A DNA stretch of 64,000 bases, taken from the NCBI GenBank assembly GCA_030653505.1, contig JAURZK010000098.1:1-64000 (forward strand), in the 5' to 3' direction. Position 1 is the first letter of the stretch. Each line of letters begins with the position of its first letter. Origin of the DNA: Rubrivivax sp. (lineage in GTDB: Bacteria; Pseudomonadota; Gammaproteobacteria; Burkholderiales; Burkholderiaceae_C). This document shows, one piece after another, positions 47,957 to 56,810 of this stretch. The notes below the pieces were generated by a model. It had not been told where the DNA came from and made no database searches. It was given only the letters and a program-made list of their open reading frames with translations. The position numbers and the translations under genes are program-made.

Positions 47957-48495
47957 TGGCAACGCCCTTGACCGTAGTAGCAATTCGGCACGCGCCCTGC
48001 GCTGCCGCTCTGCAGCGAACCGACGTTCGGCAACGTCGGCACGATGGACGCATAGAACTCGCTCAGGTCCATCGCCGCGAAGTTCAGGCTTTGCAGTTGC
48101 GCCACCGTGAAACCCGAGCAGTCTGGGCTCTCGGCGCTGCCCCAGCCCTTGGCGACCTGCATGCGGCCTTGCTCGTTGACGATGCGCGCGAGCTTGCTGT
48201 TGAAGCAGCACTTGCCGGTCGTGTGCTCGAGGCAGGACACGCACGAGCCAAAGAGGTTGATGCACGACGAGCAATAGGTGCCGATGCTGTGGCACAGACC
48301 CGCGCCTTCCTGCATCGCGAGCCGGCCTTCGTCTTCGTTGCAAGACATCATCGACATCACGATGTAGATGATGATGGCGATCACGAGCGACCAGGGGTCG
48401 AAGGCGATCACCAGGCTGTCTCCGGCATAGAGCACCGACGACCCGGCCGGCAGGGCGGTGCCGTTGACCGCGACGGTCACGCCGTAACTCGTGAA
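47953..48495 (-). pseudogene. traN: C-terminal fragment of traN, cut by the IS21 element
   Basis: The 175 or so visible residues are cysteine-rich (CHSIGTYCSSCINLFGSCVSC, LEHTTGKCCFNSKLARIVNEQG, GWGSAESPDCSGFT), matching the C-terminus of the F-type adhesin TraN. The frame stays open upstream into the left end of the IS (48496), so the N-terminal part was removed by the insertion or by associated deletion; it is not found on the far side of the IS. TraN is an outer-membrane protein that stabilises mating pairs, so this fragment should be non-functional. Confidence 0.85.
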
Positions 48496-48499
48496 TGTT

Positions 48500-48523
48500 A
48501 ATTTCCACGTAATCCTGACCCAC
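48500..48523 (+). repeat. IS21 left-end motif
   Basis: AATTTCCA, an eight-base variable centre, then CTGACCCAC; the right-end copy at 50967-50990 is its near-perfect inverse. A second, looser copy (TTTCCATCC to TGACCCACC) follows at about 48526-48547. These are transposase binding sites in the family. Confidence 0.8.
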
Positions 48524-48568
48524 CGTTTCCATCCAATGTTGACCCACCCGTGTTCGAGCCCCGCGGGC

Positions 48569-49366
48569 TCACGTTGTGGATAACTTCTTGGTCTTGGACT
48601 CCTTCTTGGGCTGGGTTGGTTGCGCTGAGCTGTTCTTGAAGCGGTAGCTGTCGTTGCCGGTTTCCAGGATGTGGCAATGATGCGTGAGTCGATCCAGCAA
48701 CGCCGTTGTCATCTTCGCATCGCCGAACACGCTGGCCCACTCGCTGAAGCTCAGGTTGGTCGTGATCACCACGCTGGTCCGCTCGTAGAGCTTGGACAGC
48801 AGATGGAACAGCAGTGCGCCTCCTGACGCGCTGAACGGCAGGTAGCCCAGCTCATCGAGGATCACCATGTCGGCGTACATCAACCGGTGCGCGATCTGCC
48901 CGGCCTTGCCCGTGGCCTTCTCGAGCTCCAGCGCATTCACGAGCTCGACCGTAGAGAAGAACCTCACGCGCCGATGATGATGCTCGACCGCCTGGACCCC
49001 GAGCGCAGTGGCCAGGTGCGTCTTGCCCGTGCCCGGCCCGCCGACGAGCACCACGTTCTGCGCATCCTCCAGGAACTCGCATCGGTGCAGCTGACGCACC
49101 AGGGCTTCGTTGACCTCGCTCTGCCCGAAGTCGAAGCCTGCGAGGTCGCGGTAGACGGGCAAGCGCGCCAGCTTCAGCTGGTAGGCCACCGAGCGCACCT
49201 CACGCTCGGCCGTCTCTGCCTTGAGCAGCTGCGACAGCACCGGCTGCGCTGCCTCGAAGGCCGGTGCGCCTTGTTCGGCCAGCTCCGCCACCGCGTGCGC
49301 CATGCCGTGCATCTTGAGCTCGCGCAGCATGATCACGATGGCTGCGATCGCAGGGTCATGACGCAT
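48569..49366 (-). CDS. istB: IS21 helper ATPase IstB
   Basis: A 265-residue AAA+ ATPase. Walker A is in [18 protein letters not shown], Walker B in [15 protein letters not shown], and [36 protein letters not shown] is the sensor and arginine-finger region. IstB loads and remodels DNA for IstA during transposition. The start overlaps the end of istA. The C-terminus is lysine- and serine-rich. Confidence 0.96.
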   Translation of the reverse strand: MRHDPAIAAIVIMLRELKMHGMAHAVAELAEQGAPAFEAAQPVLSQLLKAETAEREVRSVAYQLKLARLPVYRDLAGFDFGQSEVNEALVRQLHRCEFLEDAQNVVLVGGPGTGKTHLATALGVQAVEHHHRRVRFFSTVELVNALELEKATGKAGQIAHRLMYADMVILDELGYLPFSASGGALLFHLLSKLYERTSVVITTNLSFSEWASVFGDAKMTTALLDRLTHHCHILETGNDSYRFKNSSAQPTQPKKESKTKKLSTT

Positions 49367-50921
49367 GGCAGTTCTCCTTGGCCGCGCAGGCGTGCACCGC
49401 GGCCTGGGCCTTGCCCCGCAACGCGTCGTAGCGCAGCACGTTGGCCTGTGGCTCGTTGACCAGGCGCAGTGCCTGCGGCGCGGTCACCGGCGGTGCGGGC
49501 GGCTTGCCGTCGAGCAACCGGTGCAGCACGTTGAGCACATGCGTCTTGGTTGGCACGCCGGCCTCCAGCGCCAACTCCACCGCGGTGAGCACGGCCTGCT
49601 CGTCGTGGTGCAGCACCAGCGCCAGGATCTCTACCATCTCCCGGTCGCCGCCAGGTTGCCTGAGCAACGAGCCTTGCAGGCGCCGGAAGCCTTCAGGCAG
49701 CTCGACGAACGGTGCGCCGTTCCTGAGTGCGCCGGGCTTGCGCTGCAGCACCGCCAGGTAGTGGCGCCAGTCGTAGACGGTCTGGCCGCTCGTGTCGTGG
49801 CGCCGGTCGATGATGCGAACGTGCTCGCACACGATCTGGCCCTCGGCCGCGACCACGAGCCGGTCGGCATAGACCCGCAGGCTCACCGGTCGGTTCGCAT
49901 ACGACGCCGGCACGCTATAGCGGTTGCGCTCGAAGTGCACGAGGCAGGTCGGCGAGACACGCTTGGTGTGCTCGACGAAGCCGTCGAAGGATCGAGGCCG
50001 CGGCATCAGGAAGGCCCGCTCTTGCGCCCACGCGTCGGCGACGGTGCCGGGCAGCTTGCCGTGGCTGATCTCGGCCCACAGCGCCTTGCAGCGCAGCTCG
50101 AGCCAGTCGTTCAATGTCTGCAGCGTCGGGAACACAGGCGTCGGTTGCCACAGCCTGTGCCGCGAGTCGCGTACGTTCTTCTCGACCTGGCCCTTCTCCC
50201 ACCCGGAGGCCGGGTTGCAGAACTCGGCCTCGAACAGGTAGTGGCTGACCATGGCCTGGAAGCGTGCGTTGATGTCGCGCTCCTTGCCGCGTCGGACCTT
50301 GTCGACGGCGGTGCGCATGTTGTCGTAGATGCCGCGGCGCGGGACGCCGCCCAGCACCTCGAAGGCGTGGTTGTGGGCGTCGAACAGCATCTCGTGGGTC
50401 TGCAGCGGGTAGGCCCGCAGCAGGAACGCACGGCTGTGGCTGAGCTTGAAGTGCGCGACCTGCAGCTTGGTGCGCTCGCCGGCAATGACGGCCCAGTCCT
50501 CGCTCCAGTCGAACTGGAACGCTTCGCCGGCACCGAAGGTCAGGGGCACGAAGGTGCCTCGGCCGGTGGTCTGCTCGGCCTCGTGGCGCTGCGCGGTCCA
50601 CTCACGGGCGAAGGCCGCGACGCGGTTGTAGGAACCGGCGTAGCCGAGCACGACGAGGTCGGCGTGCATCTGCTTCAACGTTCGCCGCTGCTTGCGCGAC
50701 CTGGTGGCCTCCGCCTTGAGCCAGCCCGAGAGCTTGTCGGCGAACGCGTCCAGCTTGCTCGGGCTGATCCGCTTGGCAAACCGCGGCTCGGCAGCGCCGG
50801 CTCGAAGGTACTTCCTGATGGTGTTGCGAGACAGGCCGGTGCGCCGGGCTATCTCTCGGATGGACAGTTGCTCGCGCAGTGCCCAACGCCTGATGACACT
50901 CAATGTCGCCACGTCAATCAC
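49356..50921 (-). CDS. istA: IS21 transposase IstA
   Basis: A 521-residue DDE transposase. An N-terminal HTH ([22 protein letters not shown]) is followed by the RNase H-like core: the first Asp in [12 protein letters not shown], the second in [15 protein letters not shown], and the Glu in [16 protein letters not shown]. The C-terminal part holds [19 protein letters not shown]. Starts at GTG 50921. It overlaps istB by 11 bases; the complete, uninterrupted frames suggest a recent insertion. Confidence 0.95.
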   Translation of the reverse strand: MIDVATLSVIRRWALREQLSIREIARRTGLSRNTIRKYLRAGAAEPRFAKRISPSKLDAFADKLSGWLKAEATRSRKQRRTLKQMHADLVVLGYAGSYNRVAAFAREWTAQRHEAEQTTGRGTFVPLTFGAGEAFQFDWSEDWAVIAGERTKLQVAHFKLSHSRAFLLRAYPLQTHEMLFDAHNHAFEVLGGVPRRGIYDNMRTAVDKVRRGKERDINARFQAMVSHYLFEAEFCNPASGWEKGQVEKNVRDSRHRLWQPTPVFPTLQTLNDWLELRCKALWAEISHGKLPGTVADAWAQERAFLMPRPRSFDGFVEHTKRVSPTCLVHFERNRYSVPASYANRPVSLRVYADRLVVAAEGQIVCEHVRIIDRRHDTSGQTVYDWRHYLAVLQRKPGALRNGAPFVELPEGFRRLQGSLLRQPGGDREMVEILALVLHHDEQAVLTAVELALEAGVPTKTHVLNVLHRLLDGKPPAPPVTAPQALRLVNEPQANVLRYDALRGKAQAAVHACAAKENCHAS

Positions 50922-50966
50922 TCCTACTGCTCCCTGCCACTCAAAGTGGCAGGTTAGGGTTTTTGC

Positions 50967-50990
50967 GTGGGTCAGTTTTAAATGGAAATT
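50967..50990 (-). repeat. IS21 right-end motif
   Basis: The inverse of the left-end motif, GTGGGTCAG, variable centre, TGGAAATT. A further outer copy (GGGGTCAGTGG to ATGGAAATC) runs to the terminus at 51028. Confidence 0.8.
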
Positions 50991-51011
50991 AGCGGGGTCA
51001 GTGGATCACTT

Positions 51012-51272
51012 CTAGATGGAAATCAACACACAGGGCACGTCGCCTTCCGGCGTGGCTGCGTCGGCGCTGTTGGTCCGTGGATCGAAAGCCAGGTCGTTCG
51101 TCTGCACTTCCGGGTCGTTGACGGTGAGTGTCTTGCCCGTCGGGCAATCGACAGGTGCCGCTGATTGCCGGGCTTCTTCCAGCATCACCGCGTCGCCGTA
51201 GTCGATGCGTCCCGCGATGCCATACGCGACCAAGATCGCCAGCAGGCACAAGACGTCTTTCTGGGTGGACAT
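51012..51272 (-). CDS. Small exported element protein, end altered by the IS
   Basis: An 86-residue protein beginning STQKDVLCLLAILVAYGIAG with one hydrophobic segment and AAGGAGTCC just before the ATG at 51272. Its last codons and stop lie inside the IS right end (51012-51028), so the natural C-terminus was replaced. The remainder (PVDCPTGKTLTVNDPEVQTND) looks like a small periplasmic protein of the conjugation region. Function unknown. Confidence 0.65.
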   Translation of the reverse strand: MSTQKDVLCLLAILVAYGIAGRIDYGDAVMLEEARQSAAPVDCPTGKTLTVNDPEVQTNDLAFDPRTNSADAATPEGDVPCVLISI

Positions 51273-51331
51273 GAGGACTCCTTGAAAATGGGCGGGCTTG
51301 CGCATCGAGACGCAAGCCCGAAGGGTTGATG

Positions 51332-51910
51332 TCAGGCGAACAGGTCGCCTTCCGTGGACATCCGCTTGAGCTGCTCGTTGATCCACTGCGGGTTCTTGGC
51401 GAGACGCGCCTCGATCCACGCAGGGTTGATCGCGACGGCCTCGCGCACCCAGTCGGGATAGCGTCGAAGCGTCTGGCCGAACCACGCCTTCACGCCGTTG
51501 CGGATGTGGTCGCGCAGTTCCTCCGCATCGACCAGCCCGCAATAGGCGATGGGCGACATCGGACTGCAGCCCACCACGCGCAGGCAGCTCACGAACGAGA
51601 AGGGGCGTCCGTCCTTCTCGCGCTCGGTGAAGACCCAGCGCAAGGTGTCGAACTTCTCTTCCAGCGGCGTGTCCGGGTCAGCCAGATGACTGACTTCCTG
51701 CAGCAGGCGCCAATGCAGGAAGACAACGTCTTCCTCGCTCCACTCGACCGGCGACGTGTCGTCGTCGAGCAGGGCGTCGGTGGTGGCGCGATCGGGCAAG
51801 GTGGCCGACGGCCGGTGCAGCGGCGCCGCGAGCGGCGGGAACGGGAGCTCCGCAGACGCAAGGCCAATCTCTCTGAGCGATGTGCTCGGGTTCAACATCG
51901 TTGCCTCCAT
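51332..51910 (-). CDS. Hypothetical element protein
   Basis: A 192-residue cytoplasmic protein not recognised by family. Recognisable pieces are VEWSEEDVVFLHWRLLQEVSHLADPDTPLEEKFDTLRWVF and the C-terminal VNPAW-like segment (REAVAINPAWIEARLAKNPQWINEQL). Proteins of this kind occur in integrative elements of Burkholderiales, to my recollection. It lies upstream of the small exported protein on the same strand, 59 bases apart. The start may be at 51910 or four codons later. Confidence 0.65.
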   Translation of the reverse strand: MEATMLNPSTSLREIGLASAELPFPPLAAPLHRPSATLPDRATTDALLDDDTSPVEWSEEDVVFLHWRLLQEVSHLADPDTPLEEKFDTLRWVFTEREKDGRPFSFVSCLRVVGCSPMSPIAYCGLVDAEELRDHIRNGVKAWFGQTLRRYPDWVREAVAINPAWIEARLAKNPQWINEQLKRMSTEGDLFA

Positions 51911-52423
51911 GAAATGCAGGAGGCAACGCGCACCGGGGCTGAGGGCGTATGCCCCCAGGGGGTGATGAACTGCCGGTCGAAGCCGGCGCTATCGGATGTG
52001 ACTCCAGGGCTGGCTTGGTGGGACGGTACGAACCGCCTGGATCGGTGTGCCAGCTACCGATCGGAGAAAGCTTTCGACGGGAGGGCCAGGAGGCAAGACA
52101 TTGCCCCCGCCTCGAAAGTTCGCTTCGATGGCGTCACAAGACAGGCGCCGTCACGAGTGCCGCGACAGCCGCAACGCCATCGGATCGTGGCCGGCTGATG
52201 GCATGCGTAACAACGATGAAACTCCAGGGCTTGCCAAGTTTGAATGCAGGGCCAGCTGCTGCATGACGCAAAGGTAGCGGCGGGCCGACGCACGGTCAAC
52301 TTCGAATCGATGCCAATCACGCCCTGATGCCGAAACGCCGCTCAACTGATGGCCTTTCCGCGTGGCGATTGCGAAGCGGGGTTCAGAAGATCGAGCCTGG
52401 CCTTCAACGTGCGGAGCTCGAAC
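51911..52423. other. 513-base interval without a convincing gene
   Basis: It separates divergent element genes and should contain both promoters. Open frames are short or translate to low-complexity products. A short hairpin-like stretch (TATGCCCCCAGGGGGTGATG) lies near 51949. Nothing else was recognised. Confidence 0.4.
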
Positions 52424-53167
52424 ATGTCGGACATCGAGATCGTCAAGATGGACCGGGGCAGTGTCAACGCCCGCATCCTTGCCAAGGAAACGAAGGCCGA
52501 CTTCCGCCGCGTCGAGGCAGCCAGCCTGAAAATGCCCACGCGCTTCACGAGCGCCGAGGGCAAGCGTTTCTTCGTGAGGTTGTTCAACACCCAGCAGCTC
52601 AATGCGCATTTCATTTCGGTGATCGCCCGCACGCGGCTCGATCACGACGACATCGCCCAGGTCGAGGTGGCGATACGCACACAGATGGAGGCCGTGACGG
52701 AGAACCTCAACAAGGCCATTGACGGCGCCGAGGCGCTGTTCAAGGCGAACGGCATCAGCAGCGCGGCGACCTACGACACCGTGCCGCTGGACGTCCAGGT
52801 CGGCGTGCTGTCGTCCAGCGGTCGACGTTTTTTGGAAGTGCTGGGCAAGCTCGATCAACTGATGCCGTTGCTGCAGACGCTGGAAATCCACGAGGTCATC
52901 TCCGCGCAGCAGGTGGACATCCAGCGGGCGGGGCTCAAACGCCAAGTGCGGGACGTGGCCAACGGAACGCGGAACTTCGCGATGGGTCTGCGGCGGCGGA
53001 TGAATGCCATGGGAGGTCGCGATGGCGTCGACGGCGCGGGAGATGATGTTGCGCCTGAAGGTGCCGCGGAGGCAGCAAGCGCGATCGGTGAACCCGAAGG
53101 TGCTATTGCGCACGGAGCGGACCTCGGTGTCGTGGAAAAGCGCGACGCGGTCCAGATCGGCGAATAG
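52424..53167 (+). CDS. AcaB/DUF1845-family element protein
   Basis: A 247-residue protein. The core (SDIEIVKMDRGSVNARILAKE, RTRLDHDDIAQVEVAIRTQME, VQVGVLSSSGRRFLEVLGKLDQLMPLLQTLEI) matches DUF1845, a family typical of integrative conjugative elements and renamed AcaB in some databases. The start is the ATG at 52424; a longer frame has no support. The last 40 residues are Gly/Ala/Asp-rich and may be a drifted tail. It supports an integrative-element origin for this stretch. Confidence 0.78.
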   Translation: MSDIEIVKMDRGSVNARILAKETKADFRRVEAASLKMPTRFTSAEGKRFFVRLFNTQQLNAHFISVIARTRLDHDDIAQVEVAIRTQMEAVTENLNKAIDGAEALFKANGISSAATYDTVPLDVQVGVLSSSGRRFLEVLGKLDQLMPLLQTLEIHEVISAQQVDIQRAGLKRQVRDVANGTRNFAMGLRRRMNAMGGRDGVDGAGDDVAPEGAAEAASAIGEPEGAIAHGADLGVVEKRDAVQIGE

Positions 53168-53639
53168 GGACGTTGTGCCACGGCACGCCCAGCGGGTCGG
53201 AACCTGCCATCCACAAGGGCGGCAACTCTAGGTTGGTTGCGTGGTGAGTGGTGCCGATGGTCTTGATCCGGCCCACGAGCCCGTATAAGGTCTCATCAGG
53301 TCGCCCAGCGTGGCGATCCGTGTGCCGCGCGCGCACCACCGTTGCTTCCGCAACGGCGTCGCAGTCGATACCTGCCCCGTGCTGAACGATCCCAGTGCCA
53401 TCGCGTTGTGCGCGATGAGCAAGCGGATCGTGTTGCAACGTCTCGTCAGTGATTTCGGATGCGGTTTCGCCTCGGCGTAGACAGCGTCATCCTTTGTCCA
53501 ACCAAACACCGTGCGCTCGGAACGCCGGCGGTGTGCATTGGTGTTTCGCGTTCCTGGCGGCTCGCGCATTTCTGACCTATGCGGCCGCGAAAGAGCAGGT
53601 CATGTCTTCCATCGGCGCAAGCCGCAACGAGGCCAGATC
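53168..53639. other. 472-base interval, possibly decayed
   Basis: No frame gives a recognisable protein. The plus-strand frame around 53300-53480 (AHHRCFRNGVAVDTCPVL, AMSKRIVLQRLVSDFG) looks faintly protein-like but has no proper start or end. It may be a remnant of an element gene. Confidence 0.35.
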
Positions 53640-53894
53640 ATGCCCAAGACAATTTCCAACCCGGCTGCCAACACGGCAGCATCTCCTGTACCCCAACCCG
53701 CGCCGACATTGCCGGAGGCGGGGTTCCTGCGGCAGCCGCAAGTGCTGGCGTTCGTGCCAATTTCCAAGTCGACGCTTTGGCGGCGCATCCAGGCGCGAAC
53801 CTTTCCTGCACCTGTGAAGCTCTCGGCGCGAATCACCGTTTGGAGGGCCGAGGACATCCGCCGTTGGATTGCGCAGCAAGCGACCGGAATATGA
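53640..53894 (+). CDS. AlpA-family DNA-binding protein
   Basis: An 84-residue protein. After a Pro/Ala-rich start, GFLRQPQVLAFVPISKSTLWRRIQARTFPAPVKLSARITVWRAEDIRRWI is the AlpA/excisionase-type winged helix. AlpA proteins are carried by prophages and integrative elements and often activate integrase or excision genes. ATG at 53640 is preceded by AACGAGG. It is the last clear element gene before the coenzyme M locus. Confidence 0.88.
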   Translation: MPKTISNPAANTAASPVPQPAPTLPEAGFLRQPQVLAFVPISKSTLWRRIQARTFPAPVKLSARITVWRAEDIRRWIAQQATGI

Positions 53895-54068
53895 AACTGC
53901 GGGCAATGGAATCAAGCCTCACAAGCTAGGGCCGGCATGTGCTTGGGCGGCCTTCCCGCAAGTCGGCTTTGCTCGAGCCGCCTCCATTTCTTCGCGATGG
54001 TCCGGTATCCGCGACGGCAGAACTTCGTCACACGCGCAACTTGCGCGGCGCTATTGGGCGCATTCGCG

Positions 54069-54863
54069 TCACGCCGCTACAAAGAGGCCGGGAACCAATC
54101 GGTCATTGAGTTGTACATGCGTATGGCTGCACAGCGCTCCGAGAGTCACCGCTCCATCCATTCGATGTGTGTCGTAGTGGCAAACGATCGTCACCTCCGG
54201 GTGACGGGTGAGCAACTTGTTGAGAAGGGCCTCATATTCGATCATCCGCTCGGTGCCTGGCGTTCCCTTCAGGTACCAACTCATCTCGCCGGAGATCAGC
54301 ACCTTCTCGTGGCCGGACGCGCGAAATGCCAGGATGGCCGCTTCCATGAAGTCGACCATGCGGTCAGGGACGAAAGTGCCGGCGCGCAAGTACCCGTCGG
54401 ACGGTTCGAGCAGTCGAAGCAGACCCGCATTGCACAGCTCTTCGGGGTCGTGCCCTTCCGAGCGGATCCGGGACATGACTGCGTCGCGCCCGTTCTCCTC
54501 ATGGATGTAGAGGATCGGTGCTCGTTGGCGCAACTGCTCGAGAACATACGGCCGAAAGAGTCGCCACAGATCGTCCGCGTCGCTGTAGTGCAGACATACG
54601 TGCCGCGGGACTCCTCGTGAGGCAGCTTCGGCGAGCACCGCCACTGGGTCAGTCGATCCTGCTGGCGCGTCAGGGGGCGCGACGCTGACATCGTCCCTGC
54701 TCACACAGGCATCGAGATCCTTCTGGAGGAATCGCCGCTCACCCTTCACGCCGATGCGTGAACAGCGGAGTGTGCCCGCCTTGGTCCATCGGCGCAGTGT
54801 CGTCTTGCTGATGTTCAAGTATTGGGCCGCCTCCTCGATTGTGAACAACCGATCCTTCTCCAA
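54069..54863 (-). CDS. DcmR-like regulator: HTH plus MEDS sensory domain
   Basis: A 264-residue regulator. Residues 6-55 form an excisionase/MerR-type HTH (LFTIEEAAQYLNISKTTLRRW, KAGTLRCSRIGVKGERRFLQ). Residues about 85-260 form a MEDS domain (MEthanogen/methylotroph, DcmR Sensory), with HVCLHYSDADDLWRLFRPYVLEQL, PILYIHEENGRDAVMSRI, LISGEMSWYLKGTPGTERMIEYEALLNKLL and VTIVCHYDTHRMDG. MEDS resembles KaiC-like P-loop folds without clear nucleotide motifs. DcmR represses dichloromethane dehalogenase in methylotrophs. Here it is divergent from the coenzyme M locus and is the likely controller. Confidence 0.88.
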   Translation of the reverse strand: MEKDRLFTIEEAAQYLNISKTTLRRWTKAGTLRCSRIGVKGERRFLQKDLDACVSRDDVSVAPPDAPAGSTDPVAVLAEAASRGVPRHVCLHYSDADDLWRLFRPYVLEQLRQRAPILYIHEENGRDAVMSRIRSEGHDPEELCNAGLLRLLEPSDGYLRAGTFVPDRMVDFMEAAILAFRASGHEKVLISGEMSWYLKGTPGTERMIEYEALLNKLLTRHPEVTIVCHYDTHRMDGAVTLGALCSHTHVQLNDRLVPGLFVAA

Positions 54864-55248
54864 GATAAATCCTCCGAGTCCGAGAAGCCTTCGACGTCGG
54901 GGCGATCGCCCTTCCGTGACGTAGCCATACTAGCACAATCTGCGCCACCTTGACCGACTCTGCCATGAAGACCGCCGCTCGACGCTTGCCCGCAATGCTT
55001 GTAGCCACGGGGGATAAAGCCGGCCGCAGTCAGTGGAAGTGAACCCGGCTCGACGATCACGCGCTGGTGACCAATGCTTGGGCCGGAGAGGGAGTGAGTT
55101 CCGGGTTTTCACTGATCAAGTATGGATATGTATGGACTATCCTTGCATGGAAGATTGGATACGCAAGGCGTGTCACAACTTGAGCAAAGTGACCCGTCGC
55201 GTGAACAGGCGAAAGGGCTTGTGGGGTTAGGTGCAAAGGAGGCGAGTC
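54864..55248. promoter_or_regulatory. Regulatory gap between the DcmR-like gene and the coenzyme M locus
   Basis: A 385-base divergent region of lower GC. The pentamer GGATA recurs within TATGGATA at 55121-55128, at 55157-55161, and inverted (TATCC) at 55138-55142. An inverted repeat CCTTGC/GCAAGG (55141-55146 and 55163-55168) encloses the second box. The same TATGGATA returns at 55479-55486 before the transferase gene. These are candidate regulator sites. No gene was recognised in the gap. Confidence 0.5.
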
Positions 55249-55473
55249 ATGTCTGCCCATTCGACCGTCGAGCTGGTCCGGAGTCGCTACCAGTTGAGCT
55301 TTCTCTCGCTCTTCCGCGGCACTGGGTTCGCCTTTCCGTGTGATGAGGCCGGGCGAGTCGATCTGGATGCAATGAGCGACAAGCAACGGAACGCCTATCT
55401 GTACGCGAGGGCGCTCATTGGGTGGGAACTGGCATATCCCGTGGTGCAGCCCGCGCATGAGTGTTTACGATAG
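55249..55473 (+). CDS. Small protein at the head of the coenzyme M locus
   Basis: A 74-residue product with a strong AAGGAGG seven bases before its ATG. The sequence (SAHSTVELVRSRYQLSFLSL, CDEAGRVDLDAMSDKQRNAYLYARALIGWELAYPVV) looks like small proteins found on plasmids and integrative elements, so it may be a leftover of the island and not part of the pathway. Its good initiation signal and position next to the transferase keep a role open. Confidence 0.7.
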   Translation: MSAHSTVELVRSRYQLSFLSLFRGTGFAFPCDEAGRVDLDAMSDKQRNAYLYARALIGWELAYPVVQPAHECLR

Positions 55474-55616
55474 TACTGTATGGATAGGTTAGACATAGCA
55501 TGAACATGCATTGCACTGGAAGTGTGGTGCTTCTCGACAAAACGCTACATAACTTCTTTTCACCATTCCAATCCAAACGCGCCCATGCAGTGGCGACGTA
55601 CTTAGGAGTTCACCAA
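55474..55616 (+). promoter_or_regulatory. Leader and promoter region of the CoM transferase gene
   Basis: An AT-rich 143-base stretch. It contains the GGATA-type box TATGGATA (55479-55486) and the perfect palindrome GCATG-AA-CATGC (55498-55509), both suitable as operator sites. TAGGAG lies nine bases before the ATG at 55617. Confidence 0.55.
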
Positions 55617-56744
55617 ATGCAGATCGGAAGCCAGAACGTACTGATCCCCACCAGCATGGTGGGAAATTATCCAAACCCGCGCTGGTGGGACTCCCAGTTC
55701 GCGCGTCACTTCACCGGTGACATGCAGCCGCCGGACTCGATGTGGCAAGAGGCGCTTGAGGATGTCATCGGGGCGATGGCTCGAGACCAAGAGCAAGCTG
55801 GGTTGGACATCATTTCGGACGGTCGTGTCCAGGGCGACAACTACGCTGACGTGGCGGTCTACCACTACCTCCATCGTCTGGGCTACGACCTCAAAGGTGG
55901 TCACCTCGGGTTTCCGATCTACAGCCGCCTGCACTCGGGCACCGCGACCAAGGAGATCAAGCGGTACGGCGCGCTGATGGTCGAGCAGGCCAAGGCGCTG
56001 CGCAAGGCAACCAAGAAGCCGATCAAGGTCCAGTACACGGGCGTGCAGGTGCTGGCGCAGTGCACCAACGACCTGTTCTACAAGTCCAGTCGCGAGCGCG
56101 CGATGGCCATCGCTGCTGCGATCAACGAGGATCTCAAGGAAGTCGAGGCCATCGGCGCCGACTTCATCCAGCTTGACGAATTCACCTGGCCGTACTTCTT
56201 CGAGGACTATGCGATCGAGGCGTTCAATCGTGCGGTCGAGGGAATCAAAAAGGCGAAGATCATCGTCCACGTGTGTTGGGGCAATTGGGGCGGCACGCCC
56301 GCGTACATGCCCGACACAACCGCCAAGTCAGGTGAAGTGTTCGACCTCACGAAGCGAGTGGGCCAGGCGCCGTCGGCCACAGCGTCCATCATCCCGAAGG
56401 CGTACCAGGCGAACATCAGCGTCCTGAACCTCGAGAGCTGTGGGCGCCGTGCGGACGACCTGTCGGGTCTGGACATCATGAAGCAGCATCCGCTGCCGCC
56501 CAACGTGGACTTCTGGGCCGGCGTGATCGACGTGAAGAGCACGATCACGGAGACGGCCGAAGAAGTGGCGTCGCGGATCCGCCGGCTGCTGGAGTACGTG
56601 CCCGCCGACCGCCTCGGTGTGACGACCGACTGCGGGCTGATCCTGCTGCAACGCTACATCGCCATCGACAAGATTCACGCGCTGGTCGAAGGAACCAAGA
56701 TCGTGCGTGCCGAGCTGGCTGAACAGCAGAAGAAAGCCGCCTGA
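55617..56744 (+). CDS. xecA: Epoxyalkane:coenzyme M transferase homologue
   Basis: A 375-residue MetE-fold zinc enzyme, close to the 377 residues of XecA from Xanthobacter. It would attack an epoxide with the CoM thiol to give a hydroxyalkyl-CoM. Zinc ligands of the His-X-Cys-Xn-Cys type are visible: His218 and Cys220 in IIVHVCWGNWGG and Cys339 in LGVTTDCGLILL. Other MetE-like marks are TSMVGNYPNPRWW and FIQLDEFTWPYF. The ATG at 55617 is chosen for its TAGGAG; a 39-codon upstream extension has no such signal and no homology expected. The CoM-synthesis genes downstream strongly support the assignment over methionine synthase. Confidence 0.9.
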   Translation: MQIGSQNVLIPTSMVGNYPNPRWWDSQFARHFTGDMQPPDSMWQEALEDVIGAMARDQEQAGLDIISDGRVQGDNYADVAVYHYLHRLGYDLKGGHLGFPIYSRLHSGTATKEIKRYGALMVEQAKALRKATKKPIKVQYTGVQVLAQCTNDLFYKSSRERAMAIAAAINEDLKEVEAIGADFIQLDEFTWPYFFEDYAIEAFNRAVEGIKKAKIIVHVCWGNWGGTPAYMPDTTAKSGEVFDLTKRVGQAPSATASIIPKAYQANISVLNLESCGRRADDLSGLDIMKQHPLPPNVDFWAGVIDVKSTITETAEEVASRIRRLLEYVPADRLGVTTDCGLILLQRYIAIDKIHALVEGTKIVRAELAEQQKKAA

Positions 56745-56810
56745 CGGTCCACGGAAGGCGCCCGACGCCTTCCATTTCATTCCTGAGCACACCGACTGAA
56801 GGAGGGCCGG

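Larger units (their letters stand above)
48496..51028 (-). mobile_element. IS21-family insertion sequence (about 2.53 kb)
   Basis: It carries istA and istB in the usual overlapping order. The termini start with TG and end with CA: the left end TGTTAATTTCCA (48496-48507) is inverted at the right end as TGGAAATCAACA (51017-51028), 11 of 12 bases matching. Inner copies of the AATTTCCA-N8-CTGACCCAC motif lie at 48500-48523 and, inverted, at 50967-50990, the multiple-repeat structure of IS21 ends. No clear target-site duplication is visible between the flanks (GTGAA on the left, CACAG on the right), suggesting deletion after insertion. Confidence 0.88.

Noticed and set aside
55500-55616. N-terminal extension of the CoM transferase from the ATG at 55500
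   Set aside because: The ATG lies inside the palindrome GCATGAACATGC, has no ribosome-binding site, and the extension has no place in the MetE-like fold; the ATG at 55617 has TAGGAG at normal distance.
55617-56744. Cobalamin-independent methionine synthase (MetE C-terminal half)
   Set aside because: The length and zinc site fit both, but the CoM synthesis genes, the SDR and the MEDS regulator make epoxyalkane:CoM transferase the better call.
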